From assembly GCF_900111405.1 (NCBI RefSeq), contig NZ_FOHJ01000002.1, positions 186,001-250,000 of the forward strand: a stretch of DNA of 64,000 bases. The letters run 5' to 3'. Both the position numbers and the translations under genes were made by a program. Below, in pieces: positions 8,163 through 17,661 of this stretch; within the stretch, counting starts at the first letter, position 1, and each line of letters opens with the position of its first letter. The DNA comes from Salinibacillus kushneri. GTDB lineage: Bacteria > Bacillota > Bacilli > Bacillales > Alkalibacillaceae. Under the pieces are notes generated by a model. That model saw nothing but the letters and a program-made list of their open reading frames with translations. It ran no database searches and was not told the origin of the DNA.

Positions 8163-8885
8163 ATGATAACAGTAAAAGATTTGCATAAATCGTTCGGTGA
8201 CTTAGAAGTGTTAAAGGGAATCGATGCCCAAGTTGAAGAGAGGGAAGTGGTCTGTGTGATTGGCCCTTCCGGATCTGGTAAAAGTACCTTTTTGCGTTGT
8301 TTGAATTTATTAGAAGATATTACGTCAGGAACTGTAACGATTGATGGAGAAGAATTAACAGCTGAGGATACCGATATTAATGCCCTGCGTACAAAAGTGG
8401 GAATGGTGTTTCAACACTTTAACCTTTTCCCGCATAAGACGGTTTTAGAAAATGTCACACTTGCTCCTATTAAAGTAAAGGGGCTATCAGTAAAAGAAGC
8501 TGAAGAAATTGGTTTATCCCTGCTTGAAAAAGTTGGACTTTCAGATAAAGCACAGGATTATCCGGATAGCCTTTCCGGGGGACAAAAGCAGCGCGTCGCG
8601 ATTGCCCGTGCTCTAGCCATGGAGCCAAAGGTCATGCTCTTTGACGAACCAACCTCTGCATTGGACCCTGAATTGGTAGGAGATGTGCTTCAGGTTATGA
8701 AAGATTTGGCACAAGAAGGAATGACTATGGTGGTTGTAACCCATGAGATGGGCTTTGCCCGAGAGGTTGGAGATCGGGTTATCTTTATGGATGAAGGAAT
8801 TATCCAGGAAGAGGGAAATCCGGATGCTATTTTTGATACCCCGCAAAATCCTCGTACTCAGTCCTTCTTAAGTAAAATTTTATAG
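8163..8885 (+). CDS. glnQ: Glutamine ABC transporter ATP-binding protein
   Basis: ATPase of a polar amino acid importer, 240 residues, the usual size. Walker A is GPSGSGKST, the signature is LSGGQKQR, and Walker B with the catalytic glutamate is [14 protein letters not shown]. The H-loop histidine is in [10 protein letters not shown]. It is translated from an ATG directly after the glnP stop, so the three gene products should be made together. A long hairpin terminator follows. Confidence 0.93.
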   Translation: MITVKDLHKSFGDLEVLKGIDAQVEEREVVCVIGPSGSGKSTFLRCLNLLEDITSGTVTIDGEELTAEDTDINALRTKVGMVFQHFNLFPHKTVLENVTLAPIKVKGLSVKEAEEIGLSLLEKVGLSDKAQDYPDSLSGGQKQRVAIARALAMEPKVMLFDEPTSALDPELVGDVLQVMKDLAQEGMTMVVVTHEMGFAREVGDRVIFMDEGIIQEEGNPDAIFDTPQNPRTQSFLSKIL

Positions 8886-8920
8886 TCACAAAAGTAAGGA
8901 AGGTTTATATAGTAAATAGT

Positions 8921-8970
8921 AAGCGGAGTGCATTCTAGAAAAAGAAGAAGAATGCATTTCGCTTTTTTTA
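8921..8970 (+). terminator. Terminator of glnHPQ
   Basis: GCGGAGTGCATTCT (8923-8936) pairs with AGAATGCATTTCGC (about 8949-8962), with one imperfect pair, followed by seven T. Confidence 0.85.
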
Positions 8971-9044
8971 TGTCTATCTGTCGCTTTATATCTGGATGTA
9001 AATAAGAGGAAAAAAACTTAATAATTAATTCGGCAGATGTGATT

Positions 9045-9290
9045 AAGGGGGTTTTTGACCGAATAACTATGGGAAGTGAAAGAAATCGGTTGGGGTGACA
9101 GAATAAAGGTGTGATTGGCCAGGATTTCGGGGCAAATAGACGGAATTATAAACGAATCTGAATAAATTCCTGAAGGAGTGGAAATGAAAACGGAAAAAAA
9201 CAAAAGGATGCGGATTCCTTCTCGCACTACAAACAGAAATCTTAGACATGCAGACAGCATTCAAAGGGATAGTGACCGAATGATTTCATC
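9045..9290. repeat. Degenerate tandem repeat, period 40-48 bp
   Basis: A core related to GACCGAATAA recurs at about 9057, 9097, 9139, 9187, 9231 and 9274 (variants GACAGAATAA, GACGGAATTA, AAACGGAAAA, AAACAGAAAT, GACCGAATGA), so spacing is 40-48 bases. It fills most of the 584-base gap between glnQ and czcD. Open frames seen across it on the minus strand are repeat artefacts. Confidence 0.5.
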
Positions 9291-9430
9291 AAAAGACAGG
9301 ATTCTATTGTAATTTATTATTTGTCCAACAGGAAAGAAAAGAATATACACCTTATCCGTTAGGCTTATTTATGCAATTAGACCGGATCTGTTGCTTTTTT
9401 CTTCTTTATGAATATCCATAAAGTATGTTA

Positions 9431-9450
9431 ATATGAACATATAATCATAT
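9431..9450 (+). promoter_or_regulatory. Probable CzrA-type operator before czcD
   Basis: ATATGA (9431-9436) and TCATAT (9445-9450) form a perfect inverted repeat with an 8-base centre, the shape of ArsR/SmtB-family operators. It overlaps a possible extended -10 (TATGTTAATAT, 9424-9434) and lies 20 bases before the czcD start. Confidence 0.6.
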
Positions 9451-9469
9451 TAAGAGGTGAACGGTTATT

Positions 9470-10375
9470 ATGGGACACAATCATGATCATGAACATCATC
9501 ATCATAATGCTAATAAAAAAGCTTTACTTATAAGCTTTTGCTTGATAACTACTTTTATGGTTGTAGAAGTTATAGGTGGTTTTCTTACTAACAGCTTAGC
9601 GCTTATTTCAGATGCCGGGCATATGTTAAGTGATGCTGCATCACTCGGATTAAGCCTTTTAGCTTTTAAGATAGGGGAAAAAGCTGCCAATAAGAGTAAA
9701 ACATATGGGTATAAACGGTTTGAAATTTTGGCTGCCTTTTTTAATGGAATAGCTTTACTTGCCATTTCCCTTTATATTTTTTGGGAGGCTTACCACCGGT
9801 TTTTAGAGCCACCTAATGTAGGTGCAGGAATGCTGATTATTGCTTCCATTGGATTTGTTGTAAATATTTTCGTTGCATGGATCCTTATGAAGGGCGATAC
9901 GGAGGAGAATTTAAATTTACGGAGTGCATTTTTGCATGTATTAGGTGACTTATTGGGTTCAGTTGGCGCAATGGTTGCCGGTCTTTTCATCATATTTTTT
10001 GATTGGAATATAGCAGATCCGGTAGCTAGTGTCATTGTCTCTATCCTGGTTTTAATTAGTGGATGGAGAGTAACGAAGGATTCGATTCACGTCTTGATGG
10101 AAGGGAAACCATCCCATATCGAGATGGATTTAGTGGAAAATACCTTGTGTAATATCTCAGGTGTTAAAGAAGTTCATGATTTGCATGTTTGGACGATTAC
10201 ATCAGACTTTCCTACGTTAACCTGTCATTTAATCGTAGAAAAGGGAATAGATCGGGATTCAATATTAGAAAAAGCATCAGATCTTTTGCATAATAAATTT
10301 GAATTACACCACACGACGATTCAAATAGAAGGAGACGGATCCAAATTCCGCCAAAAAGAAGACAATTGTAATTAA
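9470..10375 (+). CDS. czcD: Cation diffusion facilitator (zinc/cobalt/cadmium efflux)
   Basis: Inner-membrane CDF transporter that exports divalent metals, most likely Zn, Co or Cd, in exchange for H+ or K+. It has 301 residues with six membrane spans. The N-terminus is histidine-rich (MGHNHDHEHHHHN). The transport-site motif SDAGHMLSDA is at about residues 47-56, and the cytosolic C-terminal domain carries VKEVHDLHVWTI. The gene is preceded by an ArsR-type palindrome and followed 14 bases later by a CzrA-like repressor gene, so it is probably derepressed by metal. Confidence 0.92.
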   Translation: MGHNHDHEHHHHNANKKALLISFCLITTFMVVEVIGGFLTNSLALISDAGHMLSDAASLGLSLLAFKIGEKAANKSKTYGYKRFEILAAFFNGIALLAISLYIFWEAYHRFLEPPNVGAGMLIIASIGFVVNIFVAWILMKGDTEENLNLRSAFLHVLGDLLGSVGAMVAGLFIIFFDWNIADPVASVIVSILVLISGWRVTKDSIHVLMEGKPSHIEMDLVENTLCNISGVKEVHDLHVWTITSDFPTLTCHLIVEKGIDRDSILEKASDLLHNKFELHHTTIQIEGDGSKFRQKEDNCN

Positions 10376-10389
10376 AGAGGAGATAAATT

Positions 10390-10707
10390 ATGGAAAATGA
10401 GAAAAATAAAGATTATCAGGAGCTGGACGGGGATACACTCTACATTGTCTCCCAAACGTTTAAGGCACTGTCTGATCCCACAAGACTGCGGATTTTGTAT
10501 CTGCTTTTTCAAAAAGAATATTCAGTGAATCAAATAGCCGAAACGCTGCAGTTGAAGCAATCGAATGTTTCCCACCAGCTTCGTTATTTAAAAAGCTTAC
10601 GTTTAGTCAAGTTTCGTAGAGAAGGGACAACCATTTATTATTCTCATGATGATGAGCATGTAATGAAAATGTTAGATCAAACCATTCACCATGCTTTACA
10701 CCAATAA
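10390..10707 (+). CDS. czrA: ArsR/SmtB-family metal-sensing repressor, CzrA-like
   Basis: Winged-helix repressor of 105 residues. The recognition region [25 protein letters not shown] is typical of SmtB/ArsR. The C-terminal helix [20 protein letters not shown] retains the D-x-H and H-x-x-H pattern of the CzrA alpha-5 zinc/cobalt site in exact register. ArsR-type cysteines at the alpha-3 site are absent. It should repress its own operon through the palindrome at 9431-9450 and release on Zn or Co. It lies 14 bases after czcD with AGAGGAG as ribosome binding site. Confidence 0.88.
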   Translation: MENEKNKDYQELDGDTLYIVSQTFKALSDPTRLRILYLLFQKEYSVNQIAETLQLKQSNVSHQLRYLKSLRLVKFRREGTTIYYSHDDEHVMKMLDQTIHHALHQ

Positions 10708-10886
10708 ATGTTGTCTTGGACTATAAAAATGCTCATTCAGTACATAAACTTTCGAAAAACATGAAATTTCTTTACTCACAGACTTTTCTGTACAGGATTT
10801 TTTTTATATACTAAATGAGTATGGTACATCTGTAGGAACCTTACACCCAGCTATAGAAATTTCTTCATAGAACATAAATGAATTAG

Positions 10887-10915
10887 TTGAGTAAATAGCG
10901 GTGTAAACCTATAAT
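10887..10915 (+). promoter_or_regulatory. SigA promoter of odhAB
   Basis: TTGAGT (10887-10892), 17-base spacer, TATAAT (10910-10915). Confidence 0.7.
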
Positions 10916-10925
10916 AAAAAGAGTA

Positions 10926-10940
10926 ATGTATACGTTTACG
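10926..10940 (+). promoter_or_regulatory. Possible cre (CcpA) site at the odhAB start
   Basis: ATGTATACGTTTACG matches about 13 of 15 positions of the cre consensus WTGNAANCGNWNNCW. It lies a few bases downstream of the predicted transcription start, a roadblock position. Carbon repression of odhAB would make metabolic sense but is inference. Confidence 0.35.
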
Positions 10941-10964
10941 AAAATCTAATGGGGGTAGTGAAAA

Positions 10965-13811
10965 GTGTCAAACAAAGGGTCAGAAAGTATTTGGGATCAG
11001 TTTCACGGCCCAAACATGGGTTACGTCGAGGAACAATATGAACTATTTTTGGAAGACCCTGAACTGGTAGATCCATCGTTAAAGGATATCTTTCGTGAAT
11101 ATGGAGCACCAGAATGGATATCATCTGGTGGAACTACACAACCAGGATCACAAGGTTTAACAGATGGTGATGTGCAAAAAATCTCTACGACTATGAAGCT
11201 AGTAGAGTCGATTCGTCGGCATGGACATTTAGAAGCGAATATTTATCCGGTCGGGAGGAAAAAAGATCGCTATTCTCCACTTGTTGATCCAAAAACGTAT
11301 GGATTGTCCGATGAAGATTTACGTTCAATCCCATCAAAATGGATATGGAAAAACGCTCCAGCCAATGTGAAGAACGCATTGGACGTTGTTAATACGCTTA
11401 GATCGCGTTACTCTGGTAAGATTTCGTTTGAATTTTACCATGTACATGATAATGATGAACGGGAGTGGCTTCAGCAAAGTGTTGAATCTGAAGAATTTAA
11501 AGTCTCTCTTAGTTCTGAAGAAAAAAAGGAATTGCTTAAAAGCTTAGCTGAAGTAGAAGGCTTCGAGCAATTTTTAGGGAAAACTTTTGTAGGGCAAAAG
11601 CGCTTTTCTATAGAAGGTTTAGACGTCATGGTTCCAATGCTTAATCGTTTAGTCCATGATGCGAAAAATGATTCCGTTGAGCATGTTCTCATGGGAATGG
11701 CCCACCGTGGTCGTTTAAATGTATTAGCTCATGTTCTTGGAAAACCATACGATTTAATTTTTTCTGAATTTCATCACTCGCCTGATAAAGAGTTAATACC
11801 ATCTGAAGGTTCAACTGGTATTAATTACGGATGGACAGGAGATGTGAAATATCATTTTGGTGCTGATCGTGATATTAAAAGAGAAGGTGAGAAGAGTACT
11901 CGTGTCACATTAGCCCATAATCCATCTCATTTGGAGTTTGTTAACCCAATTGTGGAAGGGTATACACGAGCGGCACAGGATGACCGTTCTCACAAGGGTT
12001 ACGCAAAACCTGATCCTAATAAGGCGTTTACAATTTCTATCCATGGTGATGCCGCCTTTATTGGTGAGGGTGTCGTAGCAGAAACATTGAACCTTTCACG
12101 CTTAGAGGGCTATCACACAGGTGGAACCATCCATATTATCGCTAACAACCTCGTTGGCTTTACTACTAATAACACGGATGGACGCTCCACAACGTATGCC
12201 AGTGACTTAGCCAAAGGTTTTGAAATTCCGGTTGTTCATGTGAATGCGGACGATCCTGAAGCGTGTTTAACAGCTGTAAATCTCGTATATGAATATCGTA
12301 AAAAATTTCAAAAAGATATTTTAATTGACCTGGTAGGCTATCGCCGCTATGGACATAACGAAATGGATGAACCAAGGTCTACTCAGCCTTTCCTATATAA
12401 AGATATAGATCAGCATGAGTCGGTTCTTCATGAATATGCGAATACGCTTAATGAAGAAGGCGTTATTACGGATGATGAATTTACACAGTTGAAAAAAGAC
12501 GTCTCGAAAAAATTCAAATCGATTTACGACAACATGAAAGAAGATGAACAGGAGGAGCCTGAAGAGGCAGAAGTACCCGAGGCTCTGGCAAATGGGTTGG
12601 ATGAGATCGAAACAGCCGTACCATTGGAAACCTTAAAAGAGCTAAATGAAAATATGCTTAAACGCCCAGAAGACTTTACGGTATTTAAAAAGTTAGAGCG
12701 TATTCTGAAAAAACGAGCAAAAGGTTTTGAAGAAGGGAAAGTGGATTGGGCTCTAGGGGAAGCATTAGCGTTTGCCACCATTTTGAAAGAGGGAACCCCA
12801 ATACGTATCACAGGTCAGGATACTGAGCGAGGAACATTTGCTCACAGGCATGCTGTTTTACATGATGTAGAAACAGAAAAAACCTATAGTCCATTTCATG
12901 AGTTAGATGGGGTAAACGCATCCTTTGATGTTTATAACAGCCCACTTTCGGAAATAGGAGTACTTGGATTTGAGTATGGGTATAGTGTGCAATCCCCGGA
13001 AACATTAGTATTTTGGGAAGCGCAATTTGGAGACTTTGCCAATACAGCTCAGGTTATTCTCGATCAATTTATTGCAGCAGGACGTGCTAAGTGGGGACAA
13101 AAATCAAATATGGTTCTTCTTCTTCCGCATGGATATGAAGGGCAGGGCCCAGAACATTCCAGTGCACGTTTAGAGCGCTTCTTACAGCTTTCTGCTGAAA
13201 ATAACTTTACGGTAGCGAATGTAACCTCATCAGCTCAATTTTTCCATTTGCTACGCAGGCAGGCGGCTATAGGAGGAAAAGACTCAGCTCGACCACTTGT
13301 GGTAATGTCACCTAAGAGTCTTTTAAGAAATCCAAGAGTCGCTGCAGCTCCTAGTGAGTTTACTGAAGGTAAATTCAAGCCGGTTGTTGAGCAGGAAAAT
13401 CTGGGTAAGAAGAAAACGAAGGTGAAACGCCTTGTCTTAGGCAGCGGAAAAATTATGGTTGATTTGGATGAAGCACTTGAAGAACATAAAGGGGAAGATT
13501 TTGATTGGCTTCATGTATTGCGAGTAGAACAAATCTATCCATTCCCTGCGAAGCAAATCAAAGACATGATGGCTCGTTATAAAAATATTGAAGAAATCGT
13601 CTGGGTTCAAGAGGAACCAAGAAATGCCGGAAGCTGGGACTTCGTGAAAGAAGAGTTACAGACTCTGGCGAAGGACAGTCAAATGGTGAAGTATATTGGT
13701 CGCCCTAGACGTTCATCACCTTCCGTTGGTGAACCAAATATTCATAAATCAGAACAAAACAAGATTATTAACCAGACGCTAAAGCTTTCTAAAGGAGGAG
13801 ATTCCCAGTGA
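10965..13811 (+). CDS. odhA: 2-oxoglutarate dehydrogenase E1 component
   Basis: Thiamine-diphosphate-dependent decarboxylase of the TCA-cycle 2-oxoglutarate dehydrogenase complex. It passes the succinyl group to the lipoyl arm of OdhB. At 948 residues it is close to the B. subtilis protein. Visible are the E1 N-terminal segment [20 protein letters not shown], the block [21 protein letters not shown], the ThDP motif starting [15 protein letters not shown] and ending IANN, and the C-terminal domain with [20 protein letters not shown]. The start is GTG 10965, with a G-rich Shine-Dalgarno at 10951-10955. It overlaps odhB by four bases (GTGA), which couples their translation. Confidence 0.95.
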   Translation: MSNKGSESIWDQFHGPNMGYVEEQYELFLEDPELVDPSLKDIFREYGAPEWISSGGTTQPGSQGLTDGDVQKISTTMKLVESIRRHGHLEANIYPVGRKKDRYSPLVDPKTYGLSDEDLRSIPSKWIWKNAPANVKNALDVVNTLRSRYSGKISFEFYHVHDNDEREWLQQSVESEEFKVSLSSEEKKELLKSLAEVEGFEQFLGKTFVGQKRFSIEGLDVMVPMLNRLVHDAKNDSVEHVLMGMAHRGRLNVLAHVLGKPYDLIFSEFHHSPDKELIPSEGSTGINYGWTGDVKYHFGADRDIKREGEKSTRVTLAHNPSHLEFVNPIVEGYTRAAQDDRSHKGYAKPDPNKAFTISIHGDAAFIGEGVVAETLNLSRLEGYHTGGTIHIIANNLVGFTTNNTDGRSTTYASDLAKGFEIPVVHVNADDPEACLTAVNLVYEYRKKFQKDILIDLVGYRRYGHNEMDEPRSTQPFLYKDIDQHESVLHEYANTLNEEGVITDDEFTQLKKDVSKKFKSIYDNMKEDEQEEPEEAEVPEALANGLDEIETAVPLETLKELNENMLKRPEDFTVFKKLERILKKRAKGFEEGKVDWALGEALAFATILKEGTPIRITGQDTERGTFAHRHAVLHDVETEKTYSPFHELDGVNASFDVYNSPLSEIGVLGFEYGYSVQSPETLVFWEAQFGDFANTAQVILDQFIAAGRAKWGQKSNMVLLLPHGYEGQGPEHSSARLERFLQLSAENNFTVANVTSSAQFFHLLRRQAAIGGKDSARPLVVMSPKSLLRNPRVAAAPSEFTEGKFKPVVEQENLGKKKTKVKRLVLGSGKIMVDLDEALEEHKGEDFDWLHVLRVEQIYPFPAKQIKDMMARYKNIEEIVWVQEEPRNAGSWDFVKEELQTLAKDSQMVKYIGRPRRSSPSVGEPNIHKSEQNKIINQTLKLSKGGDSQ

Positions 13812-15097
13812 AAGAAATTACAATTCCTGAACTAGCTGAATCCATCACAGAAGGTACGATTTCTGAGTGGCTTGTAAAAGAAGGTGACAAAGTCGAAAAG
13901 GGCGACGCAGTTGTTGAACTTGAGACTGACAAAGTCAATGTAGAAGTTAACACGGAATTTGGTGGTGTGTTAACAGAAATCGTTGCCGGTGAAGGGGAAG
14001 ATGTCGAAATCGGCGATGTTATTGCAAAGGTGGATGAAACAGGAACAGCCAGTGTTGGAGCATCAGAAGAGAAATCAGGGGAAACGAAGCCTGAAGAAAA
14101 AGAAGCAGAAGCTCCTAAAGAAGAGAAGAAGGAAGAGCCAGCTCCTGCTACTAAAGAAGAACCAGCTGCCAAAGACGAACAACAGGATCCAAACAAAGCA
14201 CCAGTTGCAGCACCAGCAACAAGGAAGCGTGCCCGTGAGCTTGGAATTGATTTAAAGGAACTGTATCCTAAGGATCCACTAGGACGCATCCGTATAGAAG
14301 ATGTAGAACAGGCAGCAAAAGAAAAAGTAGAAAGCAGTAAAAAAGAAAAAGATTCAGGTAAAGCTTCCAAAGAGGCAGAAAAGACCGAATTTAATAAGCC
14401 TGTTGAGCGTGTTCGTATGTCCCGTCGCCGTCAAACGATTGCGAAGCGGTTAGTAGATGTTCAACATACAGCAGCTATGCTTACTACGTTTAATGAAGTG
14501 GATATGACCGCCGTTATGAATCTACGTAAAGAGCGTAAAGAAGATTTCCAGGAAAAGCATGGTGTGAAATTAGGATTTATGTCCTTCTTTACGAAAGCTG
14601 TTGTGGGTGCTTTGAAGGAATTTCCTCTTCTTAACGCTGAAATTCAAGGAGACGAAATTGTGAAGAAGAACTTCTATGATATCGGTATGGCAGTATCCAC
14701 AGAAGAAGGCCTTGTCGTTCCCGTTGTAAGAGATGCGGATCGTTTAGACTTTGCTGGTATTGAAAAGCAGGTTGCGGATTTAGCGATAAAAGCCAGAGAT
14801 AAAAAATTAGGAATGGAAGAATTGCAGGGTGGCACCTTTACCATTACAAACGGTGGTACATTTGGTTCCTTATTATCAACACCAATCTTGAATTCTCCAC
14901 AGGTTGGTATTCTGGGCATGCATAAGATCCAAAAACGTGCTATGGTTATGCCAGATGACAGCATCGAAGTCCGTCCTATGATGTACCTGGCTCTGTCCTA
15001 CGACCACCGTATCGTCGATGGGCGTGAAGCAGTACAGTTCCTGGTACGTATCAAAGAAATGCTGGAAGATCCATATAGCCTTTTACTAGAAGGGTAA
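13808..15097 (+). CDS. odhB: 2-oxoglutarate dehydrogenase E2 (dihydrolipoyl succinyltransferase)
   Basis: E2 core of the 2-oxoglutarate dehydrogenase complex, 429 residues. There is an N-terminal lipoyl domain with the modified lysine in ETDKVNVEV (Lys42). A Glu/Lys/Ala-rich flexible linker follows (about 90-135), then a peripheral-subunit-binding domain (about 138-171). The catalytic acyltransferase domain ends in [12 protein letters not shown], where His and Asp of HxxxDG are the active-site residues (about residue 400). The start is GTG 13808, overlapping the odhA stop by four bases and preceded by AAAGGAGGAG. The E3 gene is not in the window. Confidence 0.95.
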   Translation: MKEITIPELAESITEGTISEWLVKEGDKVEKGDAVVELETDKVNVEVNTEFGGVLTEIVAGEGEDVEIGDVIAKVDETGTASVGASEEKSGETKPEEKEAEAPKEEKKEEPAPATKEEPAAKDEQQDPNKAPVAAPATRKRARELGIDLKELYPKDPLGRIRIEDVEQAAKEKVESSKKEKDSGKASKEAEKTEFNKPVERVRMSRRRQTIAKRLVDVQHTAAMLTTFNEVDMTAVMNLRKERKEDFQEKHGVKLGFMSFFTKAVVGALKEFPLLNAEIQGDEIVKKNFYDIGMAVSTEEGLVVPVVRDADRLDFAGIEKQVADLAIKARDKKLGMEELQGGTFTITNGGTFGSLLSTPILNSPQVGILGMHKIQKRAMVMPDDSIEVRPMMYLALSYDHRIVDGREAVQFLVRIKEMLEDPYSLLLEG

Positions 15098-15165
15098 TAG
15101 AAGTCGATTAAGCATTTTAGGAAGTTGTCCGTTTTAAGATTATAAATATTTTTCAGCAGAGTTTT

Positions 15166-15204
15166 AGCAGTCCAATTACCATACAAAATTGGGCTGCTTT
15201 TTTA
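15166..15204 (+). terminator. Terminator of odhAB
   Basis: AGCAGTCCAATT (15166-15177) pairs with AATTGGGCTGCT (15187-15198), with one G-U pair, followed by T7. Confidence 0.85.
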
Positions 15205-15357
15205 TTTGTTTCGGATAAAAAGTTTAGTGAGTTATGCGAAAACAGCCTTTATATTTCTTTTCATCTAAAATAGAAAATCAGATTCGCATTTCAATTATGC
15301 TAAATGCATCATATTTTCAAAAAATTCAATTTTTAGTGAAAAGAAGTCCAATCTCTG

Positions 15358-15366
15358 CATAAGATA
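15358..15366 (+). promoter_or_regulatory. Possible sporulation-sigma -10 element before yhbH
   Basis: CATAAGATA fits the SigK -10 pattern CATANNNTA and partly the SigE pattern. It lies 30 bases before the start codon. I find no convincing -35, so this is tentative. Confidence 0.25.
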
Positions 15367-15395
15367 TCATTAATAAATCTTATGGGGGGAAATTC

Positions 15396-16559
15396 ATGAT
15401 GGATGATAAAAAAAGCTTTGTGATATCAGAAGAAGATTGGTCTCTCCATAAAAAAGGATATGATGATCAACAGAGGCATCAGGAGAAAGTAAGGGAAGCC
15501 ATTAAAAAACGATTGCCGGATTTGGTGACAGAAGAAAGTGTCATTATGTCGGAAGGGAAAGATGTAGTGAAAATCCCTGTACGATCATTAAATGAATATA
15601 AAATTAAATATAATTTTGACAAAAATAAACATGCGGGTCAGGGTCAAGGTGATAGCAAAGTTGGAGATGTTGTTGCAAAAGATGGTAGGCCCGAGCAAGG
15701 ACAGGTGGGTAACGGGCAGGAAGCAGGTGATCAGCCTGGTCAAGACTATTATGAAACAGAAGTCTCTTTTGAAGAATTGGAAGAAGCGTTTTTCCAGCAT
15801 TTAGAGCTTCCCAATTTGGAAGAAAAAGAGAAGGATGATATTGTTACCACAGATACGGAATTTCGGGACCTTCGTAAAACAGGTTTAACTGGAAATATTG
15901 ATAAGAAACGAACGCTTAAAGAAACGTTAAAACGAAATGCTCAGGAGGGTGAGGCTTCCTTTTATCCAATTTATCCAGATGACGTTCGTTATAAAACCTG
16001 GGAGGATATTGAAAAGCCAGATTCCAAAGCTGTTATTTTGGCCCTTATGGATACTTCCGGAAGTATGGGGATGTGGGAAAAGTACATGGCGCGAAGTTTT
16101 TTCTTTTGGACTACACGTTTTTTACGAAAGAATTATGATACGGTGGATATTGAATTTATTGCCCACCATACAGAGGCAAAAGTTGTAACAGAGGATGAGT
16201 TTTTTTCAAAAGGTGAAAGCGGAGGAACAATATGTTCATCAGCTTATAGGAAGGCCTTAGAAGTTATCGATGATAAATATAATCCATCACGTTATAATAT
16301 TTATCCTATTCATTTTTCGGATGGTGACAATTTAACTTCTGATAATCGAAATTGCGTTCGATTGGTTGAACAACTAATGGAAAAATCGAGTATGTTCTGT
16401 TATGGAGAGGTCAATCAGTACAATCGGCATTCCACGTTAATGTCTGTTTACCACAAATTTGAAGATCCGAAATTTAAGCATTATGTTTTAAAACGTAGAG
16501 CGGATGTATTTCATGCGATGAAGGAGTTTTTCAAAAAAGAGGAATCCGATGTAAAGTAA
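15396..16559 (+). CDS. yhbH: YhbH family protein (DUF444, VWA-like)
   Basis: Member of the DUF444/YhbH family, 387 residues; B. subtilis YhbH is about the same size and is needed for normal sporulation. The C-terminal half is von Willebrand factor A-like: the MIDAS motif DTSGSMG is at about residues 222-228, followed by conserved [13 protein letters not shown] and DGDNLTSDN. The central part is Gly/Gln-rich and probably flexible ([27 protein letters not shown]). The family usually sits next to prkA and is thought to work with it; here they are 9 kb apart. Two ATGs in tandem (15396, 15399) follow a G6 run. It is a single-gene unit closed by a perfect hairpin. Confidence 0.9.
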   Translation: MMDDKKSFVISEEDWSLHKKGYDDQQRHQEKVREAIKKRLPDLVTEESVIMSEGKDVVKIPVRSLNEYKIKYNFDKNKHAGQGQGDSKVGDVVAKDGRPEQGQVGNGQEAGDQPGQDYYETEVSFEELEEAFFQHLELPNLEEKEKDDIVTTDTEFRDLRKTGLTGNIDKKRTLKETLKRNAQEGEASFYPIYPDDVRYKTWEDIEKPDSKAVILALMDTSGSMGMWEKYMARSFFFWTTRFLRKNYDTVDIEFIAHHTEAKVVTEDEFFSKGESGGTICSSAYRKALEVIDDKYNPSRYNIYPIHFSDGDNLTSDNRNCVRLVEQLMEKSSMFCYGEVNQYNRHSTLMSVYHKFEDPKFKHYVLKRRADVFHAMKEFFKKEESDVK

Positions 16560-16588
16560 GGGATGAGACGTTTCTCATCCCTTACTTT
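16553..16588 (+). terminator. Hairpin terminator of yhbH
   Basis: AAAGTAAGGGATGAGA (16553-16568) and TCTCATCCCTTACTTT (16573-16588) are perfect complements with a 4-base loop; the stop codon lies in the stem. Only the stem supplies T residues, so it may also act from the other side. Confidence 0.75.
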
Positions 16589-16609
16589 ATGGCACTGTTA
16601 ACATAGGTG

Positions 16610-16700
16610 TGGGATTTCCGTTCCCGTGTTCCATGGGCGGTCCGGAAGTTATCTCGACATAAGGCTGCTGGGGTCTCCCGTATACGCTCCTCACGCAACC
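16610..16700. repeat. Possible family B intergenic repeat copy
   Basis: The gap between yhbH and the lipoprotein holds GC-richer DNA, including TTCCATGGGCGGTCCGG and GGGGTCTCC. These resemble the TTTCCGTGGGCAGTCCGG and GGGGTCTCC read on the minus strand at about 37.7 kb. The match is partial. Confidence 0.3.
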
Positions 16701-16805
16701 CCGATCAAAATATAACTTGGTAGAAAATCAACAGTAAGCTTTAATACAACCTACTTCATGAATGTTATGTTAACATGGAGAAAATAGAATGAAAGGAGTC
16801 TCAAG

Positions 16806-17246
16806 ATGAAAAAAAGATTGTTGGTAACCGCCATTTTCTTTAGCATCACTGCTTTGACAGGCTGTAATTTATTTAATGAAGTAAATGACTCCTTAGATTA
16901 CGCCAATGAAGCAACAGAGTATATCAATACGTTGAGTGATTTTAGTTCTGATCTTCCACAGCTTATGGAAGAGGCAGCTGCTAATCCGGAGGTAGAACAA
17001 CAATTGAATGAGCGTTTAAATCATATCGAGACTCAAGTGAATGAATTTATCCGAATGGAACCACCTGCTGTTGCAGAGGATATACATCAGCAACTTGTTG
17101 AGCATAGTCAAAAAATAGATCAAACCATTCAGCAGGTCACGAATAATGGAGAGGTGGCCATTGAAAAGCTGGAAAGTTCTCAAATGGCAGAGACGATTCG
17201 TAATATGACAAGTTTATTAAATCAGTTAGAAAACCTAGGATTGTAG
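16806..17246 (+). CDS. Small lipoprotein, DUF6376-like
   Basis: Exported lipoprotein of 146 residues: signal peptide MKKRLLVTAIFFSITALTGC with lipobox LTGC (Cys20). The rest is predicted to be nearly all alpha-helical (NEVNDSLDYANEATEYIN, then amphipathic stretches rich in Gln and Glu). The pattern N..L.Y..EA..YIN matches a family I know as DUF6376, widespread in Bacillaceae and of unknown function. GAAAGGAG precedes the ATG. It stands alone, and the type I toxin locus follows on the other strand. Confidence 0.75.
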   Translation: MKKRLLVTAIFFSITALTGCNLFNEVNDSLDYANEATEYINTLSDFSSDLPQLMEEAAANPEVEQQLNERLNHIETQVNEFIRMEPPAVAEDIHQQLVEHSQKIDQTIQQVTNNGEVAIEKLESSQMAETIRNMTSLLNQLENLGL

Positions 17247-17256
17247 CGTTTTGCAC

Positions 17257-17285
17257 TTCTCAGTTTCACGTAAATCATGTATAAT
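17257..17285 (+). promoter_or_regulatory. Promoter of the antisense antitoxin RNA
   Basis: TTCTCA (17257-17262), 17-base spacer, perfect TATAAT (17280-17285) on the plus strand. It would start an RNA at about 17292. Confidence 0.5.
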
Positions 17286-17291
17286 TAAAGG

Positions 17292-17440
17292 AGACATACA
17301 CATATATTATAAAAGACCGTTGGTTTAACACCAACGGCCTGTACAATAGCCCTAAATGGGGGCGACTCACACGTTAGAGCGTTAAAATAGTAACTACCCT
17401 AACTTGCTTGCCAGGCTTATAGGGTGGTTACTTTTTTTCG
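17292..17440 (+). ncRNA. Predicted antisense RNA antitoxin (about 150 nt)
   Basis: The predicted transcript runs from the promoter at 17257-17285 to a strong hairpin: AGTAACTACCCTA (17389-17401) pairs with TAGGGTGGTTACT (17420-17432), followed by T7. It is complementary to the whole 3' untranslated part of the toxin message on the minus strand and to the last codons of the toxin gene. This is the layout of txpA/RatA-type type I systems. Its existence is inferred from promoter, terminator and overlap, not from a covariance model. Confidence 0.55.
17311..17340 (-). terminator. Terminator of the toxin message
   Basis: On the minus strand GGCCGTTGGT pairs with ACCAACGGTC (plus-strand 17330-17339 and 17315-17324), followed by CTTTTATAATA. 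It lies about 90 bases past the toxin stop codon. Confidence 0.65.
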
Positions 17441-17508
17441 TTAAACAGTATTGTCGCGACCAATGTTCCAAAGGAAATCATTAGCATCAGCGATTCGAAT
17501 ACTGTCAT
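17428..17508 (-). CDS. Putative holin-like toxin (type I TA, Hol_Tox-like)
   Basis: A 26-residue hydrophobic peptide, starting MTVFESLMLMISFGTLVATI and ending LFNEKK. The pattern M-x-(V/T)-(F/Y)-E-(S/A)-L-x-L-M-I-x-F-G is the signature I associate with the putative holin-like toxin family of Firmicutes. It would insert in the membrane. The start is ATG 17508, 8 bases after GGGGG; an in-frame ATG lies two codons upstream. The ribosome binding site lies in a hairpin (AAAGGG/CCCTTT, plus-strand 17519-17534) that may hide it. At 26 residues it is slightly shorter than usual. A convergent antisense RNA covers its 3' end. Confidence 0.75.
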   Translation of the reverse strand: MTVFESLMLMISFGTLVATILFNEKK

Positions 17509-17661
17509 ATGCATCACCCCCTTTCATAAAAGGGAGTGAGCCACCACCCAAGAAAGCCTTATTGTACAAGATTATTGTAACAAAAAATTGGAATAGTAAA
17601 AAAACAATTGAAACGATTTCGTTCTTTTATCGTATATGGAGATAGGAAAGGAGAACTATAC

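Noticed and set aside
9018-9264. Two minus-strand open frames before czcD
   Set aside because: They run through the degenerate tandem repeat and have no family resemblance.
13789-14370. 193-codon minus-strand frame rich in serine
   Set aside because: Antisense to the Glu/Lys/Ala-rich linker of odhB; low-complexity shadow.
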